This document shows, piece by piece, positions 8,546-18,713 of a stretch of DNA of 44,899 nt; the stretch's first letter is position 1; the number at the start of each line of letters is the position of its first letter. Made by a program: the position numbers and the translations under genes. Source of the DNA: an uncultured Acidimicrobiales bacterium. GTDB lineage: Bacteria; Actinomycetota; Acidimicrobiia; Acidimicrobiales; SZUA-35. The stretch covers positions 1 through 44,899 of the forward strand of contig CALJSB010000092.1 of the NCBI GenBank assembly GCA_937976305.1, written 5' to 3'. The notes below the pieces were generated by a model, which had not been told where the DNA came from, made no database searches, and saw only the letters and a program-made list of their open reading frames with translations.

Positions 8546-9073
8546 ATGTCGTTCATCCTGTTCGCCGCTGAATCGACTGAGGAAGCAGCCAACCCGATCC
8601 TTCCGGTCGCCAATGAGATCTTCTGGGGCGCTGTCGCCTTCTTCTCATTGTGGGCGCTGGTGAAGTTCGTGTTGCTCCCGCCGGTCTTGAAGGTCATGAA
8701 CGAGCGCGACGCTCGTATCCAGGCCGACCTCGACGCCGCTGAGGTAGCCCGTAGCCGGGCTGGCTCCGCTGCTTCTGAGGTGAGCGATCAGCTGGTTGAC
8801 GTTCGAGCCGAGGCGGCCCAAGTGGTCGACGCCGCTCGAGCTGAAGCCGAGGCCGAACGAGCCACGCTGATCAGCGCCGCAGAGTCCGACGTGGCGGCCT
8901 TGAAGGCCGACGCCGAAGCCGAAATTGCCGAGGCTCGCGCCGCAGCAATGTCGGGCCTTGGCCCCCAGGTCGCAGAACTCGCTGCCGGTGCCGCTTCCAA
9001 GGTCATGGATCGACAGGTTCCGCTGAGCTCAGCGCAGCCGGTCGTCGACCGCTACCTCAACAACCCGAACTGA
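8546..9073 (+). CDS. atpF: ATP synthase Fo subunit b
   Basis: 175 residues: a short N-terminus, one membrane helix (IFWGAVAFFSLWALVKFVLLP, about residues 25-45), then a long Ala/Glu/Arg coiled coil to the C-terminus, the classic peripheral stalk layout. It begins 5 bases after atpE and is followed by a second b-like gene, so the peripheral stalk is probably a b/b' heterodimer. Confidence 0.93.
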   Translation: MSFILFAAESTEEAANPILPVANEIFWGAVAFFSLWALVKFVLLPPVLKVMNERDARIQADLDAAEVARSRAGSAASEVSDQLVDVRAEAAQVVDAARAEAEAERATLISAAESDVAALKADAEAEIAEARAAAMSGLGPQVAELAAGAASKVMDRQVPLSSAQPVVDRYLNNPN

Positions 9074-9081
9074 GGCACGCC

Positions 9082-9609
9082 ATGCTGAACTTTTTTGCTG
9101 CTGAGGGGCCCAACGGTGTCCAGCTCGCAAGCGACATCCGAGAGGTCGTCTGGGGATCACTTGCGTTCTTCGTTCTCCTCGCCCTCGTCGTCTGGAAGGC
9201 CGGACCGGCCATCAAGGCGGCGATGACGGGGCGTACCGAGCGCATCCGCAACGAACTCGATGCCGCACGTGCGGAGCGCGACGCTGCTGAAGCTGCGCTC
9301 ACCGAATCGACCGCCGATCTTCCTGACGTCGGCGCCGAAGAGGACCGCATTCGCGCAGAGGCCCAAGAGACCGCAGCTCGTCTGAAGGTCGATCTCAAGG
9401 CCAAGGCCGAGGCTGACGCCGAGGCGATCCGCACCCGCGGTGCTGTCGATGTCGAGACGATGAAGCGCCAGGCGCTCGGCGACCTCCAAGAAGAGGTTGC
9501 TCGAGTCACTCGCTCCGCCACGGAGACCGTGGTCACCGAATCGCTCGACGATGCTGCACACAGCGACCTCATCGAGACCTACATCAACCAGGTCGGCCGC
9601 CTCAGCTGA
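9082..9609 (+). CDS. Second b-type (b') subunit of ATP synthase
   Basis: Also 175 residues: a membrane helix at about 22-45 (VVWGSLAFFVLLALVVWKAGP) and a long charged coiled coil, with low identity to the preceding b subunit. It begins 8 bases after atpF. Two divergent b subunits in tandem are known from cyanobacteria and other lineages using b/b' stalks. Unlike mycobacteria, where one b is fused to delta, delta is a separate gene here. The C-terminus ends with a short amphipathic segment (LIETYINQVGRLS). Confidence 0.88.
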   Translation: MLNFFAAEGPNGVQLASDIREVVWGSLAFFVLLALVVWKAGPAIKAAMTGRTERIRNELDAARAERDAAEAALTESTADLPDVGAEEDRIRAEAQETAARLKVDLKAKAEADAEAIRTRGAVDVETMKRQALGDLQEEVARVTRSATETVVTESLDDAAHSDLIETYINQVGRLS

Positions 9610-9675
9610 GGTCGTCCTCACGCTGACCACCGTCCACCCTTCACTACCGAGCCAGCCAGTACCGGAGAACACCAG

Positions 9676-10200
9676 ATGTCCGATCAGATCACGGGATACG
9701 CCGACGCTCTGCTCGCCGTTGCTCGAGCCGACGGCAACGTCGCAAGCGTCAAGACCGAGCTTGTCGCCGTTTCCAACGCCATCGAGAGCAATGACGAACT
9801 GCGTCAGTCGGTCAGCAACAACCTGTTGCCCGCATCGACCCGCAACCAGATCCTCGACGACATCCTCCAGAACAAGGTCACCGATACCACTCGGGCCCTC
9901 GCCGGGATGATCATCGCTGCTGGCAAGGGCAGCGCATTTGGCGAGATCGTGAACGCCTTTGTGTCGTCGTCGGCCGGCGCTGACGGTGCCCAGGTGGCAA
10001 CGGTTCGCTCAGCGGTTGCTCTCACTGAAGATCAGAAGACTCGCCTGGCTCAGGCACTCAAGACCTCAACGGGCAACGACATCGAGCTCCAGGTTGTCAT
10101 TGACCCATCCGTCGTCGGAGGCGCCGTCACCACGATCGGCGACACCGTTATCGATGGCTCACTCCGTACTCGCCTCAACAAGATGCGCGACGCCATCTAG
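9676..10200 (+). CDS. atpH: ATP synthase F1 subunit delta
   Basis: 174 residues; links the peripheral stalk to the top of the alpha3beta3 head. The N-terminal helical domain (YADALLAVARADG..) and the C-terminal block (DPSVVGGAVTTIGDTVIDGSLRTRL) are the two conserved parts of the OSCP/delta family. GGAGA at 9662-9666 precedes ATG 9676. Ends in TAG. Confidence 0.95.
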   Translation: MSDQITGYADALLAVARADGNVASVKTELVAVSNAIESNDELRQSVSNNLLPASTRNQILDDILQNKVTDTTRALAGMIIAAGKGSAFGEIVNAFVSSSAGADGAQVATVRSAVALTEDQKTRLAQALKTSTGNDIELQVVIDPSVVGGAVTTIGDTVIDGSLRTRLNKMRDAI

Positions 10201-10224
10201 GCCCGGCAGAAAGCACCGAATCAC

Positions 10225-11844
10225 ATGGCACTCACATTCGATCCAGCAGACATCACCGGAGCCCTCAAGAAGAACCTCGATGCCTACGACTCCGACGTTT
10301 CGTCGAAGACCGTTGGCACCGTGGTCGAGGTCGGCGACGGCATCGCTCGAGTCAGCGGCCTGCCAGACGCAGCCGTCAACGAGATGCTCCGGTTCGAGGA
10401 CGGCACCATCGGTCTCGCCCTCAACCTCGACGAACACACCATCGGCGCCGTGATCCTCGGTGATGCCGATGCCGCCCAAGAGGGCCAGACCGTCGAAGCC
10501 ACCGGCGAAATTCTTTCCGTCCCGGTCGGCGACGGCGTCCTCGGCCGAGTCGTCAACATGCTCGGTGAGCCAATCGATGGCAAGGGCCCCTTGTCCAATG
10601 TGCAAGACCGCCGCATGGAGATCCAGGCTCCTGGCATCACCGGCCGCAAGCCGGTGCACGAGCCGATGCAAACAGGCATCAAGGCTGTCGACTCGCTCAT
10701 CCCGATTGGCCGAGGCCAGCGTGAGCTGATCATCGGCGACCGCAAGACCGGCAAGACCACCGTCGCCATCGACGCCATCCTGGCCCAGAAGGGCCTCGGC
10801 GTGAACTGCATCTACGTGGCGATTGGTCAGAAGGCGTCGACTGTCGCTCAGACCGTGGCACTCCTCGAAGAGGCCGGCGCCATGGAATACACCGTGGTTG
10901 TCGTGGCTGCCGCTTCCGATCCGGCGCCGTTCAAGTTCTTGGCTCCTTACTCCGGCTGCGCCATGGGCCAGCACTGGATGGAAAACGGCGGTCACGCCCT
11001 CGCCATCTACGACGACCTCTCCAAGCAGGCCGAGGCCTACCGCCAGGTGTCGCTGCTTCTCCGTCGCCCGCCAGGCCGTGAGGCCTACCCCGGCGACGTC
11101 TTTTACCTCCACAGCCGTTTGCTCGAGCGGGCCGCGAAGCTGTCCGACGACAACGGCGCTGGCTCGCTGACGGCCCTGCCGATCATCGAGACCAAGGCTG
11201 GCGACGTCTCGGCGTACATCCCCACCAATGTCATCTCGATCACCGACGGGCAGGTGTACCTCCAGGACGACCTGTTCAAGTCCGGTATCCGCCCCGCTGT
11301 CGACGTTGGTATCTCCGTGAGCCGAGTCGGTTCAGCTGCCCAGATCAAGGCCATGAAGAACGCGGTCGGCACGCTCAAGTCCGACCTGCAGCAGTTCCGT
11401 GAGCTCGCCGCCTTCGCCGCCTTTGGTTCTGACCTCGACGCCGTGTCGCAGGCCCAGCTCGACCGTGGCTACCGCCTGACCGAGCTTCTCAAGCAGGGCA
11501 TCAACGCACCGGTCCCCGTCGAAGAGCAGGTTGTCGTTCTCTACGCCGGAACTCGTGGCTACCTCGACAACGTCGATGTTGCCGATGTGACTCGCTACGA
11601 GAGCGAGCTGCTGGAGTGGTTCAACTCACGTCACTCCGATGTGCTCCGCTCCATCGCTTCTGACGGCAGTGTGCCGGACGAAGAGGCGCTGCTTGCTGGT
11701 ATTGCTGCCTTCACCGATCAGTTCTCCGGATCTGACGGATCAGCTTCAGCCCCCGACGCAGAGGCACAGGGCGACGCAACGACCAACATGGTCGACGCCA
11801 CCAACACGCTTCCCGAAGAAGACGTCAGCCGGGCCGAAAGCTGA
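10225..11844 (+). CDS. atpA: ATP synthase F1 subunit alpha, with acidic C-terminal tail
   Basis: Non-catalytic nucleotide-binding subunit, 539 residues. Walker A is GDRKTGKT at 171-178; [13 protein letters not shown]-type, [10 protein letters not shown] and [11 protein letters not shown] blocks are all present. The globular domain appears to end at FTDQF near residue 500, and a low-complexity acidic tail of about 39 residues follows ([15 protein letters not shown]... ending SRAES). E. coli alpha has no such tail. Mycobacterial alpha has a similar-length but basic extension that suppresses ATP hydrolysis. A similar role here is only a hypothesis. Confidence 0.97.
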   Translation: MALTFDPADITGALKKNLDAYDSDVSSKTVGTVVEVGDGIARVSGLPDAAVNEMLRFEDGTIGLALNLDEHTIGAVILGDADAAQEGQTVEATGEILSVPVGDGVLGRVVNMLGEPIDGKGPLSNVQDRRMEIQAPGITGRKPVHEPMQTGIKAVDSLIPIGRGQRELIIGDRKTGKTTVAIDAILAQKGLGVNCIYVAIGQKASTVAQTVALLEEAGAMEYTVVVVAAASDPAPFKFLAPYSGCAMGQHWMENGGHALAIYDDLSKQAEAYRQVSLLLRRPPGREAYPGDVFYLHSRLLERAAKLSDDNGAGSLTALPIIETKAGDVSAYIPTNVISITDGQVYLQDDLFKSGIRPAVDVGISVSRVGSAAQIKAMKNAVGTLKSDLQQFRELAAFAAFGSDLDAVSQAQLDRGYRLTELLKQGINAPVPVEEQVVVLYAGTRGYLDNVDVADVTRYESELLEWFNSRHSDVLRSIASDGSVPDEEALLAGIAAFTDQFSGSDGSASAPDAEAQGDATTNMVDATNTLPEEDVSRAES

Positions 11845-11889
11845 TTTCGTTGTCCGTTTCGCCGTCGACCCGATCTCGAGGAGCCTGAC

Positions 11890-14339
<2,450 letters not shown>

Positions 14340-14342
14340 TCC

Positions 14343-14744
14343 ATGGCCTTCTCCATCGAGTTCGTCTCTCCGGAGGATGTGCTGTATTCCGGCGAGGGCA
14401 CCCAAGTCATCGCCCGTACCCGGGGTGGCGGCGAGATCGCATTTCTGGCTGGACACGAGCCCTTCATCGGTTCGCTCGAGCCATCTGAGGTGCGCGTCAC
14501 CGAAGAGTCAGGCGACGTGATGTCGTTTGCGGTGCGCAGCGGATTTGTGTCCGTGACGGGCCAATCAGTCACCGTGTTGTCTGACCAGGCAATGCCATCT
14601 TCAGAGATCGATGGCGAGGCGGCTCGAGCCGATCTTGCTGCGGCCCAAGAAGCCCTTCGGGCCAACGAGCACGATGCGTTTGCGCTCGAAGATCAGCGTT
14701 GGGCTCAGCTCCTCGTTGATCTGTCGAGTGGTCAGTCTGCCTGA
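14343..14744 (+). CDS. atpC: ATP synthase F1 subunit epsilon
   Basis: 133 residues. The N-terminal beta-sandwich (EFVSPEDVLYSGEGTQV, GEIAFLAGHEPF) is clear, and the C-terminal helical hairpin (ARADLAAAQEALRANEHDAFALEDQRWAQ..) is full length, so it could act as an inhibitory epsilon. It begins 3 bases after atpD. Last gene of the operon. Confidence 0.95.
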   Translation: MAFSIEFVSPEDVLYSGEGTQVIARTRGGGEIAFLAGHEPFIGSLEPSEVRVTEESGDVMSFAVRSGFVSVTGQSVTVLSDQAMPSSEIDGEAARADLAAAQEALRANEHDAFALEDQRWAQLLVDLSSGQSA

Positions 14745-14754
14745 CACCAGCTGC

Positions 14755-14788
14755 CCGGCTCAAGCCGGACGACCAACGCCCGTGTTGG
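14755..14788 (+). terminator. Hairpins after the ATP synthase operon
   Basis: Two short stems follow atpC: CCGGCT-CA-AGCCGG (14755-14768) and CCAACG-CCCG-TGTTGG (14773-14788). Neither has a T-tract. They are the best terminator candidates in the 165-bp gap before glpX; the rest of that gap holds the glpX -10 and nothing else I can see. Confidence 0.4.
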
Positions 14789-14895
14789 CCTCCAGCGAGT
14801 CTGCTTTGTCGCGCCCGAGGGTGTCGTTAACGGTCGGTCGCTGGCTGCCGATGAGGACTACAAGCGTATGTTCGTACGCGTGCCCGATCAGTCAG

Positions 14896-14909
14896 TAGGT
14901 TGATACTCC
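14896..14909 (+). promoter_or_regulatory. -10 element and leaderless start of glpX
   Basis: TAGGTT at 14896-14901, 8 bases before ATG 14910, with no ribosome binding site in between. Confidence 0.5.
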
Positions 14910-15908
14910 ATGAGCGACGTTCCTGTCCGACCCGAACGCAACCTGGCTCTTGAGCTGGTTCGCACAACTGAGGCTGCTGCCATCGCCGGCGCCCGCTTTC
15001 TCGGAAGGGGCGACAAGATCGCCGCCGACCAAGCCGCGGTCGACGCAATGCGAGCGGTGCTCGATGGTGTCGAGATGGACGGCATCGTCGTCATCGGCGA
15101 GGGCGAGAAAGACGAAGCGCCGATGTTGTACAACGGCGAACAGATTGGCAACGGGCAGCCGCCAATGACCGATATCGCTGTTGACCCGATCGACGGCACG
15201 ACCCTCACCGCCAAGGGACAGGCTGGAGCCATCGCCGTGATCGCCGTGGCCGAGCGGGGGACGATGTTCAACCCCGGTCCGTGTGTCTACATGGAGAAGT
15301 TGGCGGTCGGTCCCGAAGGGGCGGGCATCGTCGATATCCGTCTGCCGGTGGAACGCAATCTCACGGCGCTGGCCAAGGCCAAGCGAGTCGATGTTGAAGA
15401 TCTGACGGCGATCGTGCTCGATCGCCCTCGCCATGAGGGCCTGATCAAAGAGATTCGCGATGCGGGCGCTCGTATTCGTCTGATCTCCGACGGTGACGTC
15501 GCTGGTGCGATCGCAACGGCGATGCCGGGCGCTGGCGTCGACATTCTGTTCGGAACCGGCGGTACGCCTGAGGGTGTGATCACGGCGGCTGCGCTGAAGT
15601 CGATGGGCGGAGACTTTCAAGGTCGGCTCTGGGCCCGCAACGATGAGGAGCGCGATGCCGCTCTCGACGAGGGATACGACCTCGAGGCGATTCTCGGCCT
15701 CGACGACATGATCAGTACCGACAACTGCTTCTTCGCCGCCACCGGCATCACCACGGGTGATCTCCTCGAAGGAGTGAAGTACACCGCTGCCGGCATCACG
15801 ACGCAATCACTCGTGATGCGAGGACGGTCCGGAACCGTGCGGCTCATCGAGGCCCACCACAAGCCCGAGAAGCTCCGCAACATGGACGCCGTCGAATACG
15901 ACGGTTAG
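14910..15908 (+). CDS. glpX: Class II fructose-1,6-bisphosphatase
   Basis: Gluconeogenic phosphatase of the GlpX family, 332 residues. Metal and substrate motifs are visible: IGEGEKDEAPML, DIAVDPIDGTTL, FGTGGTPEGVI and the C-terminal TGITTGDLLEGV. Actinobacteria generally rely on this class. The ATG at 14910 fits both the family start and the -10 at 14896. Ends in TAG. Confidence 0.96.
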   Translation: MSDVPVRPERNLALELVRTTEAAAIAGARFLGRGDKIAADQAAVDAMRAVLDGVEMDGIVVIGEGEKDEAPMLYNGEQIGNGQPPMTDIAVDPIDGTTLTAKGQAGAIAVIAVAERGTMFNPGPCVYMEKLAVGPEGAGIVDIRLPVERNLTALAKAKRVDVEDLTAIVLDRPRHEGLIKEIRDAGARIRLISDGDVAGAIATAMPGAGVDILFGTGGTPEGVITAAALKSMGGDFQGRLWARNDEERDAALDEGYDLEAILGLDDMISTDNCFFAATGITTGDLLEGVKYTAAGITTQSLVMRGRSGTVRLIEAHHKPEKLRNMDAVEYDG

Positions 15909-15927
15909 GGATCAGGTACATAACGTC

Positions 15928-15944
15928 ACGCGGGCTCCCCGCGT
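15928..15944 (+). terminator. Hairpin downstream of glpX
   Basis: ACGCGGG-CTC-CCCGCGT, a perfect 7-bp stem, begins 20 bases after the glpX stop. No T-tract follows. The rest of the 225-bp gap to the next gene has a candidate -10 (TAGTCT, 16093-16098) and nothing else. Confidence 0.45.
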
Positions 15945-16121
15945 CCGGGCCTGCGGTCGATGCACACCTCTGCTGCGGCGTCGCTTCGCTCCGAGTCCTC
16001 GCTTGAGGTGTACCTCGACCTTCGGCCCTCGTGCCCGTCGAGTGGTGTGCGGCAGCGTCAGCAAGCTGACAGACAACATTGGTGGGCCGTCGTAGTCTCG
16101 TGGAAGTCGAAACAAGCCCTC

Positions 16122-16127
16122 AGGAGG
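16122..16127 (+). promoter_or_regulatory. Consensus Shine-Dalgarno deciding the AIM24 gene start
   Basis: AGGAGG lies 6 bases before ATG 16134 and fixes that start over the longer open frame beginning at 15960. With TAGTCT at 16093-16098 as -10, the leader would be about 29 bases. This is one of the few strong ribosome binding sites in front of a first gene in the window. Confidence 0.8.
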
Positions 16128-16133
16128 GAACGC

Positions 16134-16862
16134 ATGGTCGTTCACAGCAATCTCAACCAGTACAACGAGCTCGGCGAGGCCCAAGCCCAGTTCGAGCTTC
16201 AGAACAAGAAGATGCTCCGAGTCACGCTGGCTCACGGGCCGGTGCAGGCCCAAGCGGGCTCGATGGTGGCGTACCAAGGCGACGCCAACTTCACCAACAA
16301 GGGCTCAGGCGGCGTCGGCAAGATGCTCAAGAAGGCCGTGTCCGGTGAGACAGCGAGTTTCATGGAAGTGGCCGGTACAGGTGAGGTCTTTTTGGCGAAT
16401 GAAGCCATGGACGTTCAGGTCATGTACCTCGAGAACGACTCTGTCAGCGTCAACGGCAACAACATCTTGGCCTTCAGCTCGAGTATCTCGTGGGACATCA
16501 AGCGCGTGGGTTCAGGTATGGCCGGCGCAGTAGCCGGCGGTCTCACCAACGTCTTTCTCCAGGGGACCGGCTTTGTCGCTGTCACGACCGATGGGCAGCC
16601 CGTCATGCTCGACGTCGCCTCAGCTCCCACCTTCGCCGACCCGAATGCTGCAGTGATGTGGGGCGCCGGTGTGTCGATGAACATCAAGACCGACAGCGGT
16701 GGCATGAAGTCGATGGTGCGAGGTGGCACCGGTGAGACCTTCCAGCTTGCATTCAGCGGTCAGGGATTCGTGCTCATCCAGCCGTCTGAGGGTCGAGCGT
16801 TCGGTGGCCAGACCGGAAGCTCGGGCGGCGCCGGAGGCATTCTCGGCGCCCTCAACGGCTAA
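16134..16862 (+). CDS. AIM24 (DUF124) family protein
   Basis: 242 residues. Gly- and Val-rich beta-strand pattern with GSMVAYQGDANFTNKG, FLANEAMDVQVMYLE and a Gly-rich C-terminus (GGQTGSSGGAGGILG), which matches the AIM24/TIGR00266 family of tryptophan-RNA-binding-attenuator-like beta folds. The bacterial members have no established biochemical role; the yeast founder is mitochondrial. No membrane segment or signal peptide. Convergent with ppk2; the gap between them is filled by the 42-bp hairpin pair. Confidence 0.82.
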   Translation: MVVHSNLNQYNELGEAQAQFELQNKKMLRVTLAHGPVQAQAGSMVAYQGDANFTNKGSGGVGKMLKKAVSGETASFMEVAGTGEVFLANEAMDVQVMYLENDSVSVNGNNILAFSSSISWDIKRVGSGMAGAVAGGLTNVFLQGTGFVAVTTDGQPVMLDVASAPTFADPNAAVMWGAGVSMNIKTDSGGMKSMVRGGTGETFQLAFSGQGFVLIQPSEGRAFGGQTGSSGGAGGILGALNG

Positions 16863-16953
16863 CCGCCGTTCGCTCCGCTCTCTCACCGAGTGGTTCGCTG
16901 ACGCTCACAACTCACCTTGTTAACGTTCGAGACCTGACCCCGTCGTTCTCGAA

Positions 16954-16995
16954 CTGGAGTGCCTAGCCGGCTGAAACGCCGGTGGGGGACTCCAG
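16954..16995. repeat. 42-bp convergent-gene hairpin, copy 1
   Basis: Outer stem CTGGAGT/ACTCCAG (7 bp) and inner stem CCGGC/GCCGG around a TGAAAC loop. It shares length, outer arms and loop with the copies at 17016, 39562 and 39635. Sits between convergent genes, so a two-way terminator is likely. Confidence 0.75.
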
Positions 16996-17015
16996 AATGG
17001 GTTGCGCTCGCTGAA

Positions 17016-17057
17016 CTGGAGTGCCAAGCCGGCTGAAACGCCGGTGGGGGACTCCAG
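17016..17057. repeat. 42-bp convergent-gene hairpin, copy 2
   Basis: Identical to copy 1 except one base in the left internal loop (GCCAAG for GCCTAG). Starts 62 bases after copy 1. Confidence 0.75.
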
Positions 17058-17101
17058 AACGGGGTGGGTGCGTAAAGGGGGACGGGGTCAGCCGGGGGTG
17101 C

Positions 17102-17923
17102 TCAGTCGGGGATGACGATTTTGTCGAGGCCCTCTTCGGGAGGGGGGAACGACATGTCGAGGCGTTCGAGTGTCTGAATCACGATCTCTGACACGGCGAT
17201 GTTGCGGTACCACTTGCGGTCGGCCGGCACGATGTACCAGGGCGCGTCGTCGGTCGACGTTCGTTCGAGTACGTCCTCGAATGCCTTCTGATACTCATCC
17301 CATTGAGCGCGAGGTCCGAGGTCGCCCTCTTCGAACTTCCAGTTCTTCTCCGGTCGATCAAGCCGCTCTTGGAGGCGTTCCTTCTGCTCGTCTTTGGAGA
17401 TGTGCAAGAAGATTTTAATGATCGTGGTGCCCTCGTCGACGAGCATCTCCTCGAAGTTGACGATGTGATCGAACCGGCGCTCCCAGCGATCCTCGGGGAC
17501 GAGTTCGGCGACTCGCACGACGAGAACGTCCTCGTAGTGGCTTCGGTTGAAGATGGTGATCTCTCCGTCACCGGGTACCTGCGAGTGGACCCGCCACAGA
17601 TAGTCATGAGCAAGCTCTGCTTCGGTCGGGCGCTTGAACGAAGCGACCCTCACTCCGGTGGGGTTCACGCCTTCAAAGACGTGACGGACCGTGCCGTCTT
17701 TGCCGCCGGCATCCATTGCCTGAATCACCACGAGTAAGCGCTCGGTGCCTTGCGCATACAGCAGTTCCTGGAGCGTCTCGAGCCGTTCGTTGAGAGCTGG
17801 CAAGGCGGCCTTTCCCTCGTCCTTGTCGTCGCCATCCCACTCGGGGGTACCTCTGGTGTCGACTGACGACAGGTCGACGTTGTCACCCTTCTTCACCCGC
17901 AGAACATCTATGTCAAAGGCCAT
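17102..17923 (-). CDS. ppk2: Polyphosphate kinase 2, class III-like
   Basis: Transfers phosphate from polyphosphate to nucleotides. The 273-residue single-domain protein has Walker A as AMDAGGKDG (K75), the family block HVFEGVNPTGVRVASF, Walker B-like IFNRSHYEDVLVVRV, and the lid region LDRPEKNWKFEEGDL. From memory it closely resembles the Meiothermus class III enzyme that phosphorylates both AMP and ADP; class I (ADP only) cannot be excluded. ATG 17923 was chosen because the family N-terminus starts there; the frame extends to 17962. The start codon lies inside a perfect inverted repeat (17920-17942). Confidence 0.9.
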   Translation of the reverse strand: MAFDIDVLRVKKGDNVDLSSVDTRGTPEWDGDDKDEGKAALPALNERLETLQELLYAQGTERLLVVIQAMDAGGKDGTVRHVFEGVNPTGVRVASFKRPTEAELAHDYLWRVHSQVPGDGEITIFNRSHYEDVLVVRVAELVPEDRWERRFDHIVNFEEMLVDEGTTIIKIFLHISKDEQKERLQERLDRPEKNWKFEEGDLGPRAQWDEYQKAFEDVLERTSTDDAPWYIVPADRKWYRNIAVSEIVIQTLERLDMSFPPPEEGLDKIVIPD

Positions 17924-17942
17924 GGCAGAGATCCTGCCATGG
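17920..17942. repeat. 9-bp perfect inverted repeat over the ppk2 start codon
   Basis: CCATGGCAG-AGATC-CTGCCATGG. In ppk2 mRNA this would fold with the ATG (17923-17921) in the 3' arm, if the transcript starts upstream of 17942. Confidence 0.6.
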
Positions 17943-17984
17943 ATGCGCGCAGGTCTGGGCAAGGTTCGCCGTCAAAGGGCGCCG

Positions 17985-18002
17985 AACGGTACCGTTGTGC
18001 AC
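17985..18002 (+). promoter_or_regulatory. Palindromic -10 region of the J-domain gene
   Basis: AACGGTACCGTT (17985-17996) is a perfect 12-bp palindrome that contains TACCGT (17990-17995), 7 bases before GTG 18003. The arrangement fits a leaderless start with an overlapping operator; the operator role is inferred. Confidence 0.45.
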
Positions 18003-18713
18003 GTGATCGTTGCCGAGCTGGAGATCTACCACTCCCGCCCCATCGCCCCGACCAGGCGCATCGCGCTCGGGAACTGCGTGCTTCCGGTTGATTCGGTGCC
18101 GGGTGCCGGCGGCATGCTGCTCGCAGGCGTGGTGGCCCATGTTGCCTCTGACGTCGAGGCCGATCTTCGTGAAGGCCTGGTTCGCTTGATCGACGATCTC
18201 GACGCTGGCCGCCGCTGCCCGCAGCCGCGGGTGAAGCACCGCTTCCAAACCGATCAGGTTGGTCTGATCCGCAGCACCCACAGGCTCGTGTCCAACGACG
18301 ACGATCTCTCGTTCGAGTTCGACGACGAGCTCGGCCGGCCCGTGCAGCAGGCACTCGGGGCCATCTACGCAGCCGGTGCGCTGCCGAATGAGGCACAACC
18401 CGAGATCTTTGATGCGATCCGGAACGCGTTGCTCTGGGTCGGCGATGTCGATGCCCGTTTCATCACCGAGGTCATGGGCGGTCGGAAGGCCTCGATGGCC
18501 GATCTCATGTCGTGGAACGATCCGGTGGTGTGGGCCTTGGAAGTGCTCGGGATCGACGCCGGTGCCTCCGATGGGGCGTCCAAGCGGGTCGTGCAGCGAC
18601 GGTTCCGAACTCTGCTTCGTGATGCTCACCCCGATCACGGTGGGATCACAGACGAAGCGGCGCAGCGCATCGCGGATCTCACTGAGGCTCGGCGCATCTT
18701 GCTCGCCTCGTGA
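18003..18713 (+). CDS. Protein with C-terminal J-domain
   Basis: 236 residues. The last about 45 residues (RVVQRRFRTLLRDAHPDHGG..) form a J-domain helix II-loop-III with the HPD motif, which should stimulate an Hsp70 partner. The first about 185 residues match nothing I can name: beta-like (IVAELEIYHSRPIAPTRRIALG), then an Asp/Arg-rich middle. J-domains are usually N-terminal, so this layout is less common. GTG 18003 is chosen from the -10 spacing; GTG 17997 and ATG 17943 are alternatives. Overlaps the next gene by 4 bases (GTGA, 18710-18713). Confidence 0.78.
   Translation: MIVAELEIYHSRPIAPTRRIALGNCVLPVDSVPGAGGMLLAGVVAHVASDVEADLREGLVRLIDDLDAGRRCPQPRVKHRFQTDQVGLIRSTHRLVSNDDDLSFEFDDELGRPVQQALGAIYAAGALPNEAQPEIFDAIRNALLWVGDVDARFITEVMGGRKASMADLMSWNDPVVWALEVLGIDAGASDGASKRVVQRRFRTLLRDAHPDHGGITDEAAQRIADLTEARRILLAS

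Larger units (their letters stand above)
16934..17091. repeat. 158-bp element bounded by 11-bp inverted repeats, containing two 42-bp hairpins
   Basis: CTGACCCCGTC (16934-16944) and GACGGGGTCAG (17081-17091) are exact reverse complements. They enclose two tandem 42-bp hairpin units (16954-16995 and 17016-17057). The element occupies most of the 239-bp gap between the convergent AIM24 and ppk2 genes. No gene lies in the gap. It could be a small mobile cassette or a two-way terminator region. Confidence 0.65.

Noticed and set aside
10159-11112. 317-codon antisense frame in atpA and similar ones in atpD and glyA
   Set aside because: High-GC antisense shadows of highly conserved genes.
11335-11352. 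Alpha subunit has SRVGSAAQ rather than the SRVGGAAQ of E. coli
   Set aside because: The Ser form is also found in mitochondrial alpha subunits, so it is normal variation.
16954-17057. 42-bp repeats considered as CRISPR repeats
   Set aside because: Only two copies per site, strongly palindromic, spacing differs, and no cas genes nearby.
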